This document shows positions 40,783 through 48,849 of a DNA stretch of 64,000 nucleotides, one piece after another. Source of the DNA: Acerihabitans sp015654925 (GTDB lineage: Bacteria; Pseudomonadota; Gammaproteobacteria; Enterobacterales; Enterobacteriaceae); NCBI RefSeq assembly GCF_047324175.1, contig NZ_CP178732.1, positions 186,001-250,000 on the forward strand, given 5' to 3'. The notes beneath the pieces were generated by a model. It had not been told where the DNA came from. It worked only from the letters and a program-made list of their open reading frames with translations, and did not search any database. The translations under genes and the position numbers were made by a program. Numbering within the stretch: position 1 is the stretch's first letter; each line of letters begins with the position of its first letter.

Positions 40783-42613
40783 TCCGTCGTTTTTAACCGC
40801 CGTGGTGTTATTTTTATTTGCCGCCGTGGTCGCGGTACCCATCGCCCAGCGCCTGGGGATCGGCGCGGTTATCGGCTACCTGGTCGCGGGTATTGCCATC
40901 GGACCCTGGGGCTTGGGTTTTATCCGGGATGTGGATGAAATTCTGCATTTCTCCGAGCTGGGCGTGGTGTTCCTGATGTTTATTATCGGCCTGGAATTGA
41001 ATCCCGCGAAATTATGGGAACTTCGGCGCTCGATATTCGGCGTCGGCGCCGCGCAGCTTATTTTTACCGCCTTGCTGTTGGGCGGGGCACTCTACTTGAC
41101 CCATGCGTCATGGCAATCGGCGCTGATCGGCGGCATTGGCCTTGCCATGTCCTCCACCGCCATCGCCCTGCAATTGATGCGCGATAAGGGCATGAATCGC
41201 AATGAGGGCGGCCAGCTCGGATTTTCCGTACTGCTGTTCCAGGATATGGCGGTGATCCCGGCGCTGTCTTTGATTCCCATATTGGCCGGGGGCGGCGGCG
41301 AACCCAGCGATTGGATGAAGATCGCCATGAAAGTGGCGGCGTTCTTTATCATGCTGGTGGGGGGGCGTTACCTGCTGCGCCCGCTGTTTCGTTATATCGC
41401 CATGGCCAATGTGCGGGAAATCTTCACCGCCGCCGCTTTATTGCTGGTGCTCGGCGCGGCGTTGTTTATGGATATGCTCGGATTATCCATGGCGCTCGGC
41501 ACTTTTATCGCCGGCGTGCTGTTGGCTGAGAGCGAGTATCGCCACGAACTTGAAATCGCCATCGAACCGTTCAAGGGCTTGCTGCTAGGCTTGTTTTTTA
41601 TCTCGGTGGGCATGGCGCTCAATTTGGGCATCCTGTATGTCCATCTGCTAACGGTACTGGCGGGATTGGCGGTGCTGGTGCTGGTCAAAGGAACGGTACT
41701 GTATATTCTGGCGCGGGTGTTCGGCCTGCGCCGATCGGTGCGCCTGCAATTTTCCGGGGTATTGAGCCAGGGGGGCGAATTCGCCTTTGTGCTGTTTTCC
41801 GCGGCGGCGGCCCAGAAGATCCTCTCCCCCGATCAATTGGCTTTGCTGCTGGTAACGGTAACCTTGTCGATGATTACCACGCCGTTATTAATGAAATTAA
41901 TCGATAATATCCTGGTCAGACGTTATAACGCCAAGGACGACCACGATGAGAAACCCTTTGTGGAGGACGACGAGCCGCAGGTGATTATCGTGGGTTTCGG
42001 CCGCTACGGCCAGGTTATCGGACGGCTGCTGATGGCCAATAAGATGCGGATTACCGTCCTTGAGCGCGATATCAGTGCGGTAAGCCTGATGCGCAGCTAT
42101 GGTTATAAAGTGTATTACGGCGATGCTACCGAACTTGAGCTGCTGCGCGCCGCCGGTGCGGAAAAAGCCAAAGCCATCGTGGTCGCCGCCAATACGCCGG
42201 AAGATAATATGACCATCGTGCATCTTTGCCAGCAACATTTTCCCCATCTGAAAATACTGGCGCGGGCGCGGGGGCGCGTGGAGGCCCATGAGCTGCTGCT
42301 GGCCGGGGTCACCCAGTTTTCCCGCGAAACCTTCTCCAGCGCGCTCGACCTGGGGCGCAAGGCCCTATTGGAGTTGGGCATGCATCCGCACCAGGCCTAC
42401 CGGGCGCAGCAGCATTTCCGCCGGCTCGATACCCGGATGCTGAGGGAACTGATGCCGCAAACCCAGGGCGATCTGGCGCAAATCTCCCGCGTCAAGGAAT
42501 CACGGCGCGAACTGGAAGATATTTTCCAGCGCGAGATGCAGCAGGAACGCAGGCAGTTAAACGGTTGGGAAGATAACGATCAAGGAGATAAATTCCATGA
42601 CGGCAAAGCGTAA
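40772..42613 (+). CDS. kefB: Glutathione-regulated K+ efflux antiporter KefB
   Basis: Inner-membrane K+/H+ antiporter opened by glutathione adducts of electrophiles, protecting the cell by acidification. It is 613 residues (E. coli 601). A TTG at 40772 inside the end of kefG is the likely start (GSSPSFLTAVVLF). The CPA2 membrane domain spans about residues 5-385 with HELEIAIEPFKGLLLGLFFIS (read as two blocks). A C-terminal KTN/RCK domain has the Rossmann motif GFGRYGQVIG. The final residues overlap yheV by 17 bases. Confidence 0.95.
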   Translation: MGSSPSFLTAVVLFLFAAVVAVPIAQRLGIGAVIGYLVAGIAIGPWGLGFIRDVDEILHFSELGVVFLMFIIGLELNPAKLWELRRSIFGVGAAQLIFTALLLGGALYLTHASWQSALIGGIGLAMSSTAIALQLMRDKGMNRNEGGQLGFSVLLFQDMAVIPALSLIPILAGGGGEPSDWMKIAMKVAAFFIMLVGGRYLLRPLFRYIAMANVREIFTAAALLLVLGAALFMDMLGLSMALGTFIAGVLLAESEYRHELEIAIEPFKGLLLGLFFISVGMALNLGILYVHLLTVLAGLAVLVLVKGTVLYILARVFGLRRSVRLQFSGVLSQGGEFAFVLFSAAAAQKILSPDQLALLLVTVTLSMITTPLLMKLIDNILVRRYNAKDDHDEKPFVEDDEPQVIIVGFGRYGQVIGRLLMANKMRITVLERDISAVSLMRSYGYKVYYGDATELELLRAAGAEKAKAIVVAANTPEDNMTIVHLCQQHFPHLKILARARGRVEAHELLLAGVTQFSRETFSSALDLGRKALLELGMHPHQAYRAQQHFRRLDTRMLRELMPQTQGDLAQISRVKESRRELEDIFQREMQQERRQLNGWEDNDQGDKFHDGKA

Positions 42614-42800
42614 ACGTTTTATTGCCGGCGCGGTATGCCCCGAGTGCCGCAGCACGGATACCTTGGCGGTATGGCGGGAAAATAATGTGGAAAGCGTAAG
42701 CTGCGTAAAGTGCGGTTTCACTCAGCGCCAAACCGACCAGCCGCCTGCGGATAAACGACCCGATCCGGAGAAAATCATTGGTATTTTTCATCCGGAGTAG
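42597..42800 (+). CDS. yheV: YheV, small zinc-ribbon protein
   Basis: A 67-residue protein with two CxxC pairs, CPEC (residues 14-17) and CVKC (about 36-39), typical of a zinc ribbon. The function is unknown. Its start lies inside the 3' end of kefB, so it is in the same kefG-kefB-yheV operon, as in E. coli. It has a GGAG-type ribosome site within the kefB sequence. Confidence 0.93.
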   Translation: MTAKRKRFIAGAVCPECRSTDTLAVWRENNVESVSCVKCGFTQRQTDQPPADKRPDPEKIIGIFHPE

Positions 42801-42894
42801 CGTTATTGCGTATGTTTTTTTAAGCTGAAGGATACATGCGCGCAAATTTTAGATAGAATCTGCGCCAATTTAGTTTCCAACGGTAGGAGATATC

Positions 42895-43482
42895 ATGAAA
42901 GTAGCAAAAGACCTGGTGGTCAGCTTGGCTTATCAGGTACGGACAGAAGATGGCGTGTTGGTCGATGAGTCTCCGGTGAGCGCGCCGTTGGACTATCTGC
43001 ATGGCCACGGCTCGCTGATTTCGGGCCTGGAAAATGCGCTGGACGGCCACGCCGTCGGCGACCATTTTGACCTGCATATCGTTGCCGATGACGCTTACGG
43101 CCAGTACGACGACAACCTGGTGCAACGTGTCCCGAAAGACGTGTTTATGGGCGTGGAAGAGCTGGAAGTCGGCATGCGTTTCCTGGCTGAAACCGATCAA
43201 GGCCCGGTGCCGGTTGAAATCACCGAAGTCGACGGCGATCATGTCGTGGTGGACGGCAATCATATGCTGGCTGGCCAGAACCTGAACTTTAACGTCGAAG
43301 TGCTGGCCATTCGTGAAGCCACGGCTGAAGAGCTGGAGCATGGCCATGTCCACGGCGAGCACGATCACGACCATGAAGGCCACGATCACGATCACGGCGA
43401 TGAATGCTGCGGCGGCCACGGCCACGATCACTCGCATCAAGGCGGCGGTTGCGGCGGCAAGGGCGGTTGCGGTTGCCACTAA
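42895..43482 (+). CDS. slyD: FKBP-type peptidyl-prolyl isomerase and metallochaperone SlyD
   Basis: Cytosolic proline isomerase and chaperone that also delivers nickel to hydrogenase. It is 195 residues. The FKBP domain occupies about residues 1-68 and 130-148, with the inserted flap (IF) domain between. The C-terminal metal-binding tail from residue 149 has about 14 His and 5 Cys (C171, C172, C186, C192, C194). The lambda-lysis-type SlyD fold is intact. It is convergent with slyX, with a hairpin between them. Confidence 0.97.
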   Translation: MKVAKDLVVSLAYQVRTEDGVLVDESPVSAPLDYLHGHGSLISGLENALDGHAVGDHFDLHIVADDAYGQYDDNLVQRVPKDVFMGVEELEVGMRFLAETDQGPVPVEITEVDGDHVVVDGNHMLAGQNLNFNVEVLAIREATAEELEHGHVHGEHDHDHEGHDHDHGDECCGGHGHDHSHQGGGCGGKGGCGCH

Positions 43483-43491
43483 AGCGCTGAA

Positions 43492-43521
43492 CAAACGGGG
43501 CGCATCAACCCGCCCCGTTTG
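43492..43521. terminator. Hairpin between convergent slyD and slyX
   Basis: CAAACGGGGCG at 43492-43502 pairs perfectly with CGCCCCGTTTG at 43511-43521 around an eight-base loop, followed by CCTTTAA on the plus strand. It is a likely terminator for slyD, though the T run is short. Confidence 0.7.
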
Positions 43522-43548
43522 CCTTTAACCCGGTCGCCTCAAATTGCA

Positions 43549-43767
43549 TCAGTAGTGGGGCGGGGGCGTTTCTTCCGACTGCGAAGCAATGATCGAGGAT
43601 TGCTGCGTCTGGAGTTTTTCGGACAATAAGCGCAATTGCTCCTGCAACCGGCCGATATCCCGCTGATGCGCGACCACGGTTTGGTTCAGTTCATCTATGG
43701 TGACTTCCTGGAAAGCCAGGCGACCTTCCAGCACATCCAATCGTTGTTCGAATTGCGATAATTCCAT
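43549..43767 (-). CDS. slyX: SlyX coiled-coil protein
   Basis: A 72-residue protein of unknown function, mostly one coiled coil (LEGRLAFQEVTIDELNQTV), ending in the conserved EETPPPHY. The start at 43767 is preceded by a GGAGGA ribosome site and matches E. coli (72 residues). The open frame continues 40 codons upstream without family similarity, so that extension was rejected. It is convergent with slyD. Confidence 0.95.
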   Translation of the reverse strand: MELSQFEQRLDVLEGRLAFQEVTIDELNQTVVAHQRDIGRLQEQLRLLSEKLQTQQSSIIASQSEETPPPHY

Positions 43768-44601
43768 AATATGTTCCTCCTGTACCGGTAATGAAGAAAA
43801 AGGGGCGCTTGTTATCCCTGCCGGTGTCCATTTCCACGCTGATTTCACCCATGACCCTGTGCCCATTGTAGCGATAAAACGCACCAATTGCCCGCCGTAA
43901 GCCGATCATCCTCCGGCCAGGCTTAACCAGGGTTCAATCAATCCCCTGCGAGGGGCGAAAGTCCTTTTTATTCCGGGTTGATTCAGGGCTTATCCCCCAT
44001 TGCCGGAAATAAAAGGCTGGCAGATTATGTTATCCGTTGCAGATGACGGCGAGGCGGCGCAAAAACCGGTCCTACGTAATCTTTAGGCGGATAAAAATTG
44101 CTGGCTGATATATATAGCGGAACTGAATGGAATTATTACGCTGTGTTGGGTAACCGTAATAAATTGAATAAGTATAATCAGACAACATTTCCCCATCGAT
44201 TCTCCGCCGTCTTGCGACGAGCTATGGCGAATAACCTGCGCGCGTCGCCATTCGTAGCTTTTGCGTCATTTTCTTTGACCGTAATAAGCATTTTTACCCG
44301 GTACCCCCGGGCAAGGTTAATTCTGTTTATTGTTAATTATTTGTTAATTAATCGCTATTTGTTGGGATTTTGTGATGATGTCTTGCATTTTCCTCGGTTC
44401 CCGCAGGGGCTGCGGCGACGCATTATTATTCGCCGCGAAGGACCGGGGAAAGAAAAACGAAACTTCTGTTACGAAAAAAAGTCTGAGAAAGACGAATTAG
44501 TCGGGATAGAGATTGTGTTGTGTTTGCGCTCACGGCTATAGTATCGGCTTAACTTTGTTATCGAACCTTGGGCAGAGATAGCCCAGGCTATGGAGAAATG
44601 G
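43768..44601. other. 834-bp divergent region slyX/fkpA
   Basis: The longest gene-free stretch in the window. It is AT-rich between about 44090 and 44400, unlike its surroundings. It contains a sigma-E-type promoter at 44459-44486, listed separately. A 147-codon open frame at 44098-44541 uses a TTG start and has no recognisable similarity, so it is not called a gene. Anything else between 43890 and 44440 is unexplained. Confidence 0.5.
44459..44486 (+). promoter_or_regulatory. Sigma-E promoter of fkpA
   Basis: GAAACTT at 44459-44465, a 16-base spacer, then TCTGA at 44482-44486. This fits the sigma-E (RpoE) consensus GGAACTT-N15/16-TCnnA. E. coli fkpA is known to be under sigma-E control. The leader would be about 110 bases. 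Confidence 0.85.
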
Positions 44602-45474
44602 ATGAAATCACTGTTTAAAGTCACGCTGTTGGCCACCACTATGGCGCTTGCCCTCAATGCCACACAGGTTATGGCTGCGGATACTACGGCCACTGCGGAC
44701 CCTGCCGCCACGGCTGGCGCCACAGCGACTGCTCCGGCAACTGCTCCAGCCAACGCCACTTCGGACAAATTTAAAAGCAGCGAAGAACAGGCTGCCTACG
44801 CGCTGGGTGCATCGCTGGGCCGCTATATGGATAATTCGCTGAAAGAACAGGAAAAACTGGGCATCAAACTGGATAAAGACCAGCTGATCGCCGGTGTGCA
44901 GGATGCCTTCGGCAACAAAAGCAAGCTGACCGACGAAGAGATTGAAGCCACCCTCCAGGGCTTCGAGGCGCGCGTGAAACAAGCCGCCCAGGCCAAAATG
45001 GAGCAGGAAGCGAAAGACAACGCCGACAAGGGCGATAAATTCCGCGCTGATTACGCCAAGCAAAAAGGCGTGAAGAAAACGCCGGGCGGCGTTCTATATA
45101 AAGTTGAAAAACCGGGCACCGGCAAAGCGCCGACCAACAGCGACACCGTGGTCGTCAACTATAAAGGCACCCTGGCCGACGGTACTGAATTCGACAACTC
45201 CTATAAGCGCGGCGAGCCGCTGTCATTCCGTCTCGACGGCGTGATTCCGGGCTGGACCGAAGGCCTGAAGGAAATCCACAAAGGCGGCAAGATCGAGTTG
45301 GTCATCCCGCCGGAACAGGCCTATGGCAAAACAGGCGTCCCGGGTATCCCAGCCAATTCGACGCTGATTTTCGAGGTCGAACTGCTGGATATTAAACCTG
45401 CGGCCAAACCCGCTGAAGGCGCTAAACCCGCTGCGGAAGAGCCTGCCGCCGGCGCGTCTGAAACCAACAAATAA
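44602..45474 (+). CDS. fkpA: Periplasmic FKBP-type chaperone/isomerase FkpA
   Basis: Periplasmic proline isomerase and chaperone of the envelope-stress response. The start at 44602 (MKSLFKVTLLATTMALALN) gives 290 residues and a signal peptide ending near VMAAD. A long Ala/Thr-rich linker follows, before the N-terminal dimerisation domain (YALGASLGRYMDNSLKEQE). The FKBP domain has VVVNYKGTLADGTEFDNSY and SFRLDGVIPGWTEGL, and an Ala/Pro/Lys-rich tail ends the protein. The linker and tail are longer than in E. coli (270 residues). A sigma-E promoter lies upstream. Confidence 0.97.
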   Translation: MKSLFKVTLLATTMALALNATQVMAADTTATADPAATAGATATAPATAPANATSDKFKSSEEQAAYALGASLGRYMDNSLKEQEKLGIKLDKDQLIAGVQDAFGNKSKLTDEEIEATLQGFEARVKQAAQAKMEQEAKDNADKGDKFRADYAKQKGVKKTPGGVLYKVEKPGTGKAPTNSDTVVVNYKGTLADGTEFDNSYKRGEPLSFRLDGVIPGWTEGLKEIHKGGKIELVIPPEQAYGKTGVPGIPANSTLIFEVELLDIKPAAKPAEGAKPAAEEPAAGASETNK

Positions 45475-45854
45475 TTATCCCGTTTAGCCGGGGCAGCCAA
45501 AAGCTGACCCGGCGTTAAACTGGCTGAAGCGGCGTCCGTTTACCGGACGCCGTTTTTTTTATAGACGACAAATCACCCCTATGATCCTGCGATCCCGGGT
45601 GTCGGCGCCATGGTTTTTCGCGCGGCAGGTGCTTTTTACATCACCCGTGTGAATAAATATTCCGCAATTCTTGCGCTAATGGCAGTAATGTGTGCGTTAT
45701 AGTGGCATCATCGGCCGCGAAGATGTAAAAATCTGCCAAACACAAGGACAGTGTTTTACCGGATTTGCTAGAATAGCGACCGGGTAATACAACTTACAGC
45801 CGAGTCTGCCAATAGATTCTGTGACAGGCTCGCTTTCACGGGTGGTGTCTGCAT
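45475..45854 (+). promoter_or_regulatory. 380-bp region fkpA/yheO
   Basis: Holds the fkpA terminator (45530-45560) and the yheO leader, but no gene. A possible sigma-70 promoter is AGGACA at 45745-45750, 18 bases, then TAGAAT at 45769-45774; only the last four bases of the -35 agree with consensus. Confidence 0.4.
45530..45560 (+). terminator. Intrinsic terminator after fkpA
   Basis: CGGCGTCCG at 45530-45538 pairs with CGGACGCCG at 45544-45552 around a five-base loop, followed at once by eight Ts. It is one of the clearest terminators in the window. Confidence 0.94.
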
Positions 45855-46577
45855 ATGTCTATTTCTCTTCCGACCTCAGAATTCACCGAGCTGGATGTTT
45901 TGGACGAACGGCCATTCAGCCCGGTTGACCACGAAATCTTATCCTCTTATGAAGCCGCGGTGGACGGTCTGGCCATGCTTATCGGTGAGCATTGCGAAAT
46001 CGTTTTGCATTCCCTGGAGGATTTAAAAAGCTCCGCCGTGCGTATTGCCAACGGCGAGCATACCGGCCGTAAAATCGGTTCGCCCATTTCCGATTTGGCC
46101 CTGCGTATGCTGCATGACATGGCCGGCGAAGACAGCAGCGTCTCCAAGGCTTATTTTACCCGCGCCAAAAACGGCGTATTGATGAAATCAGTCACCATCG
46201 CTATCCGCAACCGTGAGCAGCGGGTCATTGGTTTGCTTTGCATCAATATGAATCTCGACGTGCCGTTTTCGCAAATCATGCAAACTTTTATTCCGCCGGA
46301 AACCCAGGAAAACGCCACGTCCGTGAATTTTGCCTCGTCGGTGGACGACCTGGTGGCGCAAACGCTGGAGTTCACTATCGAAGAGGTGAACGCGGACCGC
46401 GGCGTTTCCAATAACGCCAAGAACCGGCAAATCGTGCTCAATCTCTATGAGAAAGGCATTTTTGATATCAAGGACGCCATCAACCAGGTGGCCGACCGGT
46501 TAAATATCTCCAAACATACGGTTTACCTGTATATCCGCCAGTTCAAAAGCGGCGATTTCCTGGGATTGGATCGGTGA
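45855..46577 (+). CDS. yheO: YheO, PAS-HTH transcriptional regulator
   Basis: A 240-residue protein with an N-terminal YheO-like PAS domain (about residues 30-140; IVLHSLEDLKSSAVRIANGEHTGR, read in part) and a C-terminal helix-turn-helix (INQVADRLNISKHTVYLYIRQF). The regulon is not well characterised. It overlaps the tusD start by four bases and is therefore the first gene of the yheO-tusDCB operon, as in E. coli. Confidence 0.95.
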   Translation: MSISLPTSEFTELDVLDERPFSPVDHEILSSYEAAVDGLAMLIGEHCEIVLHSLEDLKSSAVRIANGEHTGRKIGSPISDLALRMLHDMAGEDSSVSKAYFTRAKNGVLMKSVTIAIRNREQRVIGLLCINMNLDVPFSQIMQTFIPPETQENATSVNFASSVDDLVAQTLEFTIEEVNADRGVSNNAKNRQIVLNLYEKGIFDIKDAINQVADRLNISKHTVYLYIRQFKSGDFLGLDR

Positions 46578-46966
46578 GTCTGTGCTATTGCCTGATGGTG
46601 TCCGGCCCGGCTTACGGCACGCAGCGGGCCAGCTGCGCCCTGCAGTTTGCCGAGGCGGTGCTGGCCGCGGGCCATCGGCTCAAGAGCGTGTTTTTTTATC
46701 AGGACGGCGTCTATAACGCCAATCGCTATACGTCCCCCGCCGGCGACGAGGCGGATATCGTGCGCGCCTGGCAGTTGCTGGGCCAAAACCACGGCGTCGC
46801 CCTGGATGTATGCGTGTCGGCGGCGCTGCGGCGGGGCGTTATCGACAAGCCAACCGCCGGTGATATCCCGGCCGGGCAATATAATTTGCAGCCGGGGTTT
46901 ACCATGAGCGGCCTGGGCGCGCTGGCGCAAGCCCTGCTCGAATGCGATCGGTTCATACAGTTTTAG
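46574..46966 (+). CDS. tusD: Sulfur-relay protein TusD
   Basis: Subunit of the TusBCD complex that passes persulfide sulfur from TusA to TusE for 2-thiolation of tRNA wobble uridine. It is 130 residues. It starts with a GTG at 46574 overlapping the yheO stop. The sulfur-carrying cysteine is C80 in LDVCVSAALRRGV. The motifs VSGPAYGTQRAS and YNANRYTSP are conserved. Confidence 0.94.
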   Translation: MSLCYCLMVSGPAYGTQRASCALQFAEAVLAAGHRLKSVFFYQDGVYNANRYTSPAGDEADIVRAWQLLGQNHGVALDVCVSAALRRGVIDKPTAGDIPAGQYNLQPGFTMSGLGALAQALLECDRFIQF

Positions 46967-46975
46967 GATGTATAG

Positions 46976-47335
46976 ATGAAACGTATTGCCTATGTCTTTA
47001 CCCATGGCCCCCACGGCGGCGCGGCGGCGCGGGAAGGGCTGGACGCGCTGCTGGCCACTTCCGCCCTGACCGACCGGGTCGGCGTATTTTTTATCGGCGA
47101 CGGCGTCCTGCTGTTATTGCCGGGGCAGCAGCCGCAAAACATCCTGGCGCGTAATTTCATCCCCACGTTCGGTGTCCTGCCCATCTATGATATCGATCGC
47201 TATTATCTGTGCGCGGAGTCGCTGGCGGAACGCGGACTGGCTGACGCGGGCGCCTGGGTGCTGGACGCCGAGGTCCTGCCCGCCGAGCTTTGGCGGCAAA
47301 CCTTGTCCGGTTTTGACCTCGTACTGACTTTTTAA
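46976..47335 (+). CDS. tusC: Sulfur-relay protein TusC
   Basis: Second subunit of the TusBCD complex. It is 119 residues and begins MKRIAYVFTHGPHGGAAAREG, close to E. coli TusC. The DsrF-like fold motif REGLDALLATSALTD is conserved. It lies nine bases after tusD and 12 before tusB in the same operon. Confidence 0.95.
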   Translation: MKRIAYVFTHGPHGGAAAREGLDALLATSALTDRVGVFFIGDGVLLLLPGQQPQNILARNFIPTFGVLPIYDIDRYYLCAESLAERGLADAGAWVLDAEVLPAELWRQTLSGFDLVLTF

Positions 47336-47347
47336 GGCGCTGACCCT

Positions 47348-47635
47348 ATGCTCTATACGCTGAGCCGTTCCCCTTATGCCTGCGATCTCGGCGCGCTGCT
47401 GCTTAGCGCGCGGCCGGGGGACGATTTGCTGCTGCTGCAGGACGGGGTCATCGCCGGGCTGGCGGGAACGGCGGCGCTGAAACGGCTCGCCGCCGCGCCG
47501 TTCGCGCTGTACGCCCTGGAGGCCGATATTCTCGCCCGCGGCCTGTCTGCTCATTTTTCAGACAAAATTGCCGTTATCAGTTATAATGACTTTGTCTCGC
47601 TCACGGTTAAACAACCGCAACAAATGGCGTGGTAA
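47348..47635 (+). CDS. tusB: Sulfur-relay protein TusB
   Basis: Third subunit of TusBCD. It is 95 residues with the typical opening MLYTLSRSPY, the LLLLQDGV segment, and the ending SLTVKQPQQMAW, which matches E. coli (LTVKHPSQMAW). It is the last gene before the str operon promoter. Confidence 0.95.
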   Translation: MLYTLSRSPYACDLGALLLSARPGDDLLLLQDGVIAGLAGTAALKRLAAAPFALYALEADILARGLSAHFSDKIAVISYNDFVSLTVKQPQQMAW

Positions 47636-47702
47636 GCAGGGTGGCGCCTATGGATTTCGAGTTGCCCCCAGCCCGAAAGATTACGGGTATATTGTATATT
47701 TC

Positions 47703-47731
47703 TTGACACCCTCACCAGTCGGCCATAAAAT
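47703..47731 (+). promoter_or_regulatory. str operon promoter
   Basis: TTGACA at 47703-47708, a 17-base spacer, and TAAAAT at 47726-47731. A perfect -35 and near-consensus -10 precede rpsL by about 80 bases. The pattern is the same as the E. coli str promoter. Confidence 0.95.
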
Positions 47732-47813
47732 TCTGCGTCCTCGTTCTTTGCCTTGCGGCTTGACGAGGCGATTTATTACGTGTTTACGAAGCAAAAACCA
47801 GGAGTTTTATCGA

Positions 47814-48188
47814 ATGGCAACAATTAACCAGCTGGTACGCAAGCCACGCACCATGAAGGTTGCTAAAAGCAACGTTCCGGCGCTGGAAGCATGCCCGCAA
47901 AAACGTGGCGTATGTACCCGCGTATATACCACCACCCCGAAAAAACCGAACTCCGCACTGCGTAAAGTGTGCCGCGTTCGTCTGACTAACGGTTTTGAAG
48001 TCACCTCCTATATCGGCGGTGAAGGTCATAACCTTCAGGAACACTCCGTGATCCTGATCCGCGGCGGTCGCGTAAAAGACCTTCCCGGTGTTCGTTACCA
48101 CACCGTTCGCGGTGCGCTCGACTGCTCAGGCGTTAAAGACCGTAAGCAAGGCCGTTCCAAATACGGCGTGAAAAAGCCCAAGTCTTAA
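47814..48188 (+). CDS. rpsL: Ribosomal protein uS12
   Basis: Decoding-site protein of the 30S subunit. It is 124 residues. Residues K43 and K88 (KPNSALRK and GRVKDLPG regions), whose changes give streptomycin resistance, have the sensitive form. The start at 47814 (MATINQLVRK) follows a CAGGAG ribosome site; longer upstream readings are spurious. It is the first gene of rpsL-rpsG-fusA-tufA. Confidence 0.99.
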   Translation: MATINQLVRKPRTMKVAKSNVPALEACPQKRGVCTRVYTTTPKKPNSALRKVCRVRLTNGFEVTSYIGGEGHNLQEHSVILIRGGRVKDLPGVRYHTVRGALDCSGVKDRKQGRSKYGVKKPKS

Positions 48189-48282
48189 TGGTTCTCCGTT
48201 AAGTAAGGCCAAACATTTTATTATTAATGTCAAAGAACTCATTGAGTTTTGGACAATCCTGAATTAACAACGGAGTTATCCC

Positions 48283-48753
48283 ATGCCACGTCGTCGCGTC
48301 ATTGGTCAACGTAAAATCCTGCCGGATCCTAAGTTCGGATCTGAGCTGTTGGCAAAATTTGTCAACATCCTGATGGTAGATGGTAAAAAATCTACAGCTG
48401 AAGCAATTGTCTATACCGCGCTGGAGACCCTGGCTCAGCGCTCTGGTAAAGGACATCTGGAAGCTTTTGAAGTAGCACTGGACAACGTGCGTCCGACTGT
48501 CGAAGTCAAATCACGTCGCGTTGGTGGTTCTACTTATCAGGTGCCAGTAGAAGTTCGTCCGGTCCGCCGTAATGCCCTGGCAATGCGTTGGATCGTTGAA
48601 GCTGCTCGTAAACGCGGTGATAAATCTATGGCCCTGCGTCTGGCGAACGAACTTTCCGATGCAGCAGAAAATAAAGGCACTGCTGTTAAGAAACGTGAAG
48701 ACGTTCACCGTATGGCAGATGCCAACAAGGCGTTCGCCCACTACCGCTGGTAA
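48283..48753 (+). CDS. rpsG: Ribosomal protein uS7
   Basis: Primary 16S rRNA-binding protein that starts assembly of the 30S head. It is 156 residues (MPRRRVIGQRKILPDPKFGS). In E. coli S7 represses its own operon by binding the rpsL-rpsG intercistronic RNA; here that spacer is 94 bases (48189-48282) and could serve likewise. It is followed by fusA. Confidence 0.99.
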   Translation: MPRRRVIGQRKILPDPKFGSELLAKFVNILMVDGKKSTAEAIVYTALETLAQRSGKGHLEAFEVALDNVRPTVEVKSRRVGGSTYQVPVEVRPVRRNALAMRWIVEAARKRGDKSMALRLANELSDAAENKGTAVKKREDVHRMADANKAFAHYRW

Positions 48754-48849
48754 TTACCTCGCAGTAGTTATGCTAACCAAGCGGGCGGGTGAAACGGCTC
48801 GTCCACTTGGGCTAGCTCGAATCGAACGCCCCAGTAATCGAGGATACAA

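Noticed and set aside
44098..44541. 147-codon open frame upstream of fkpA
   Set aside because: Starts with TTG without a ribosome site, overlaps the sigma-E promoter, and shows no domain. Kept only as an observation on the AT-rich spacer.
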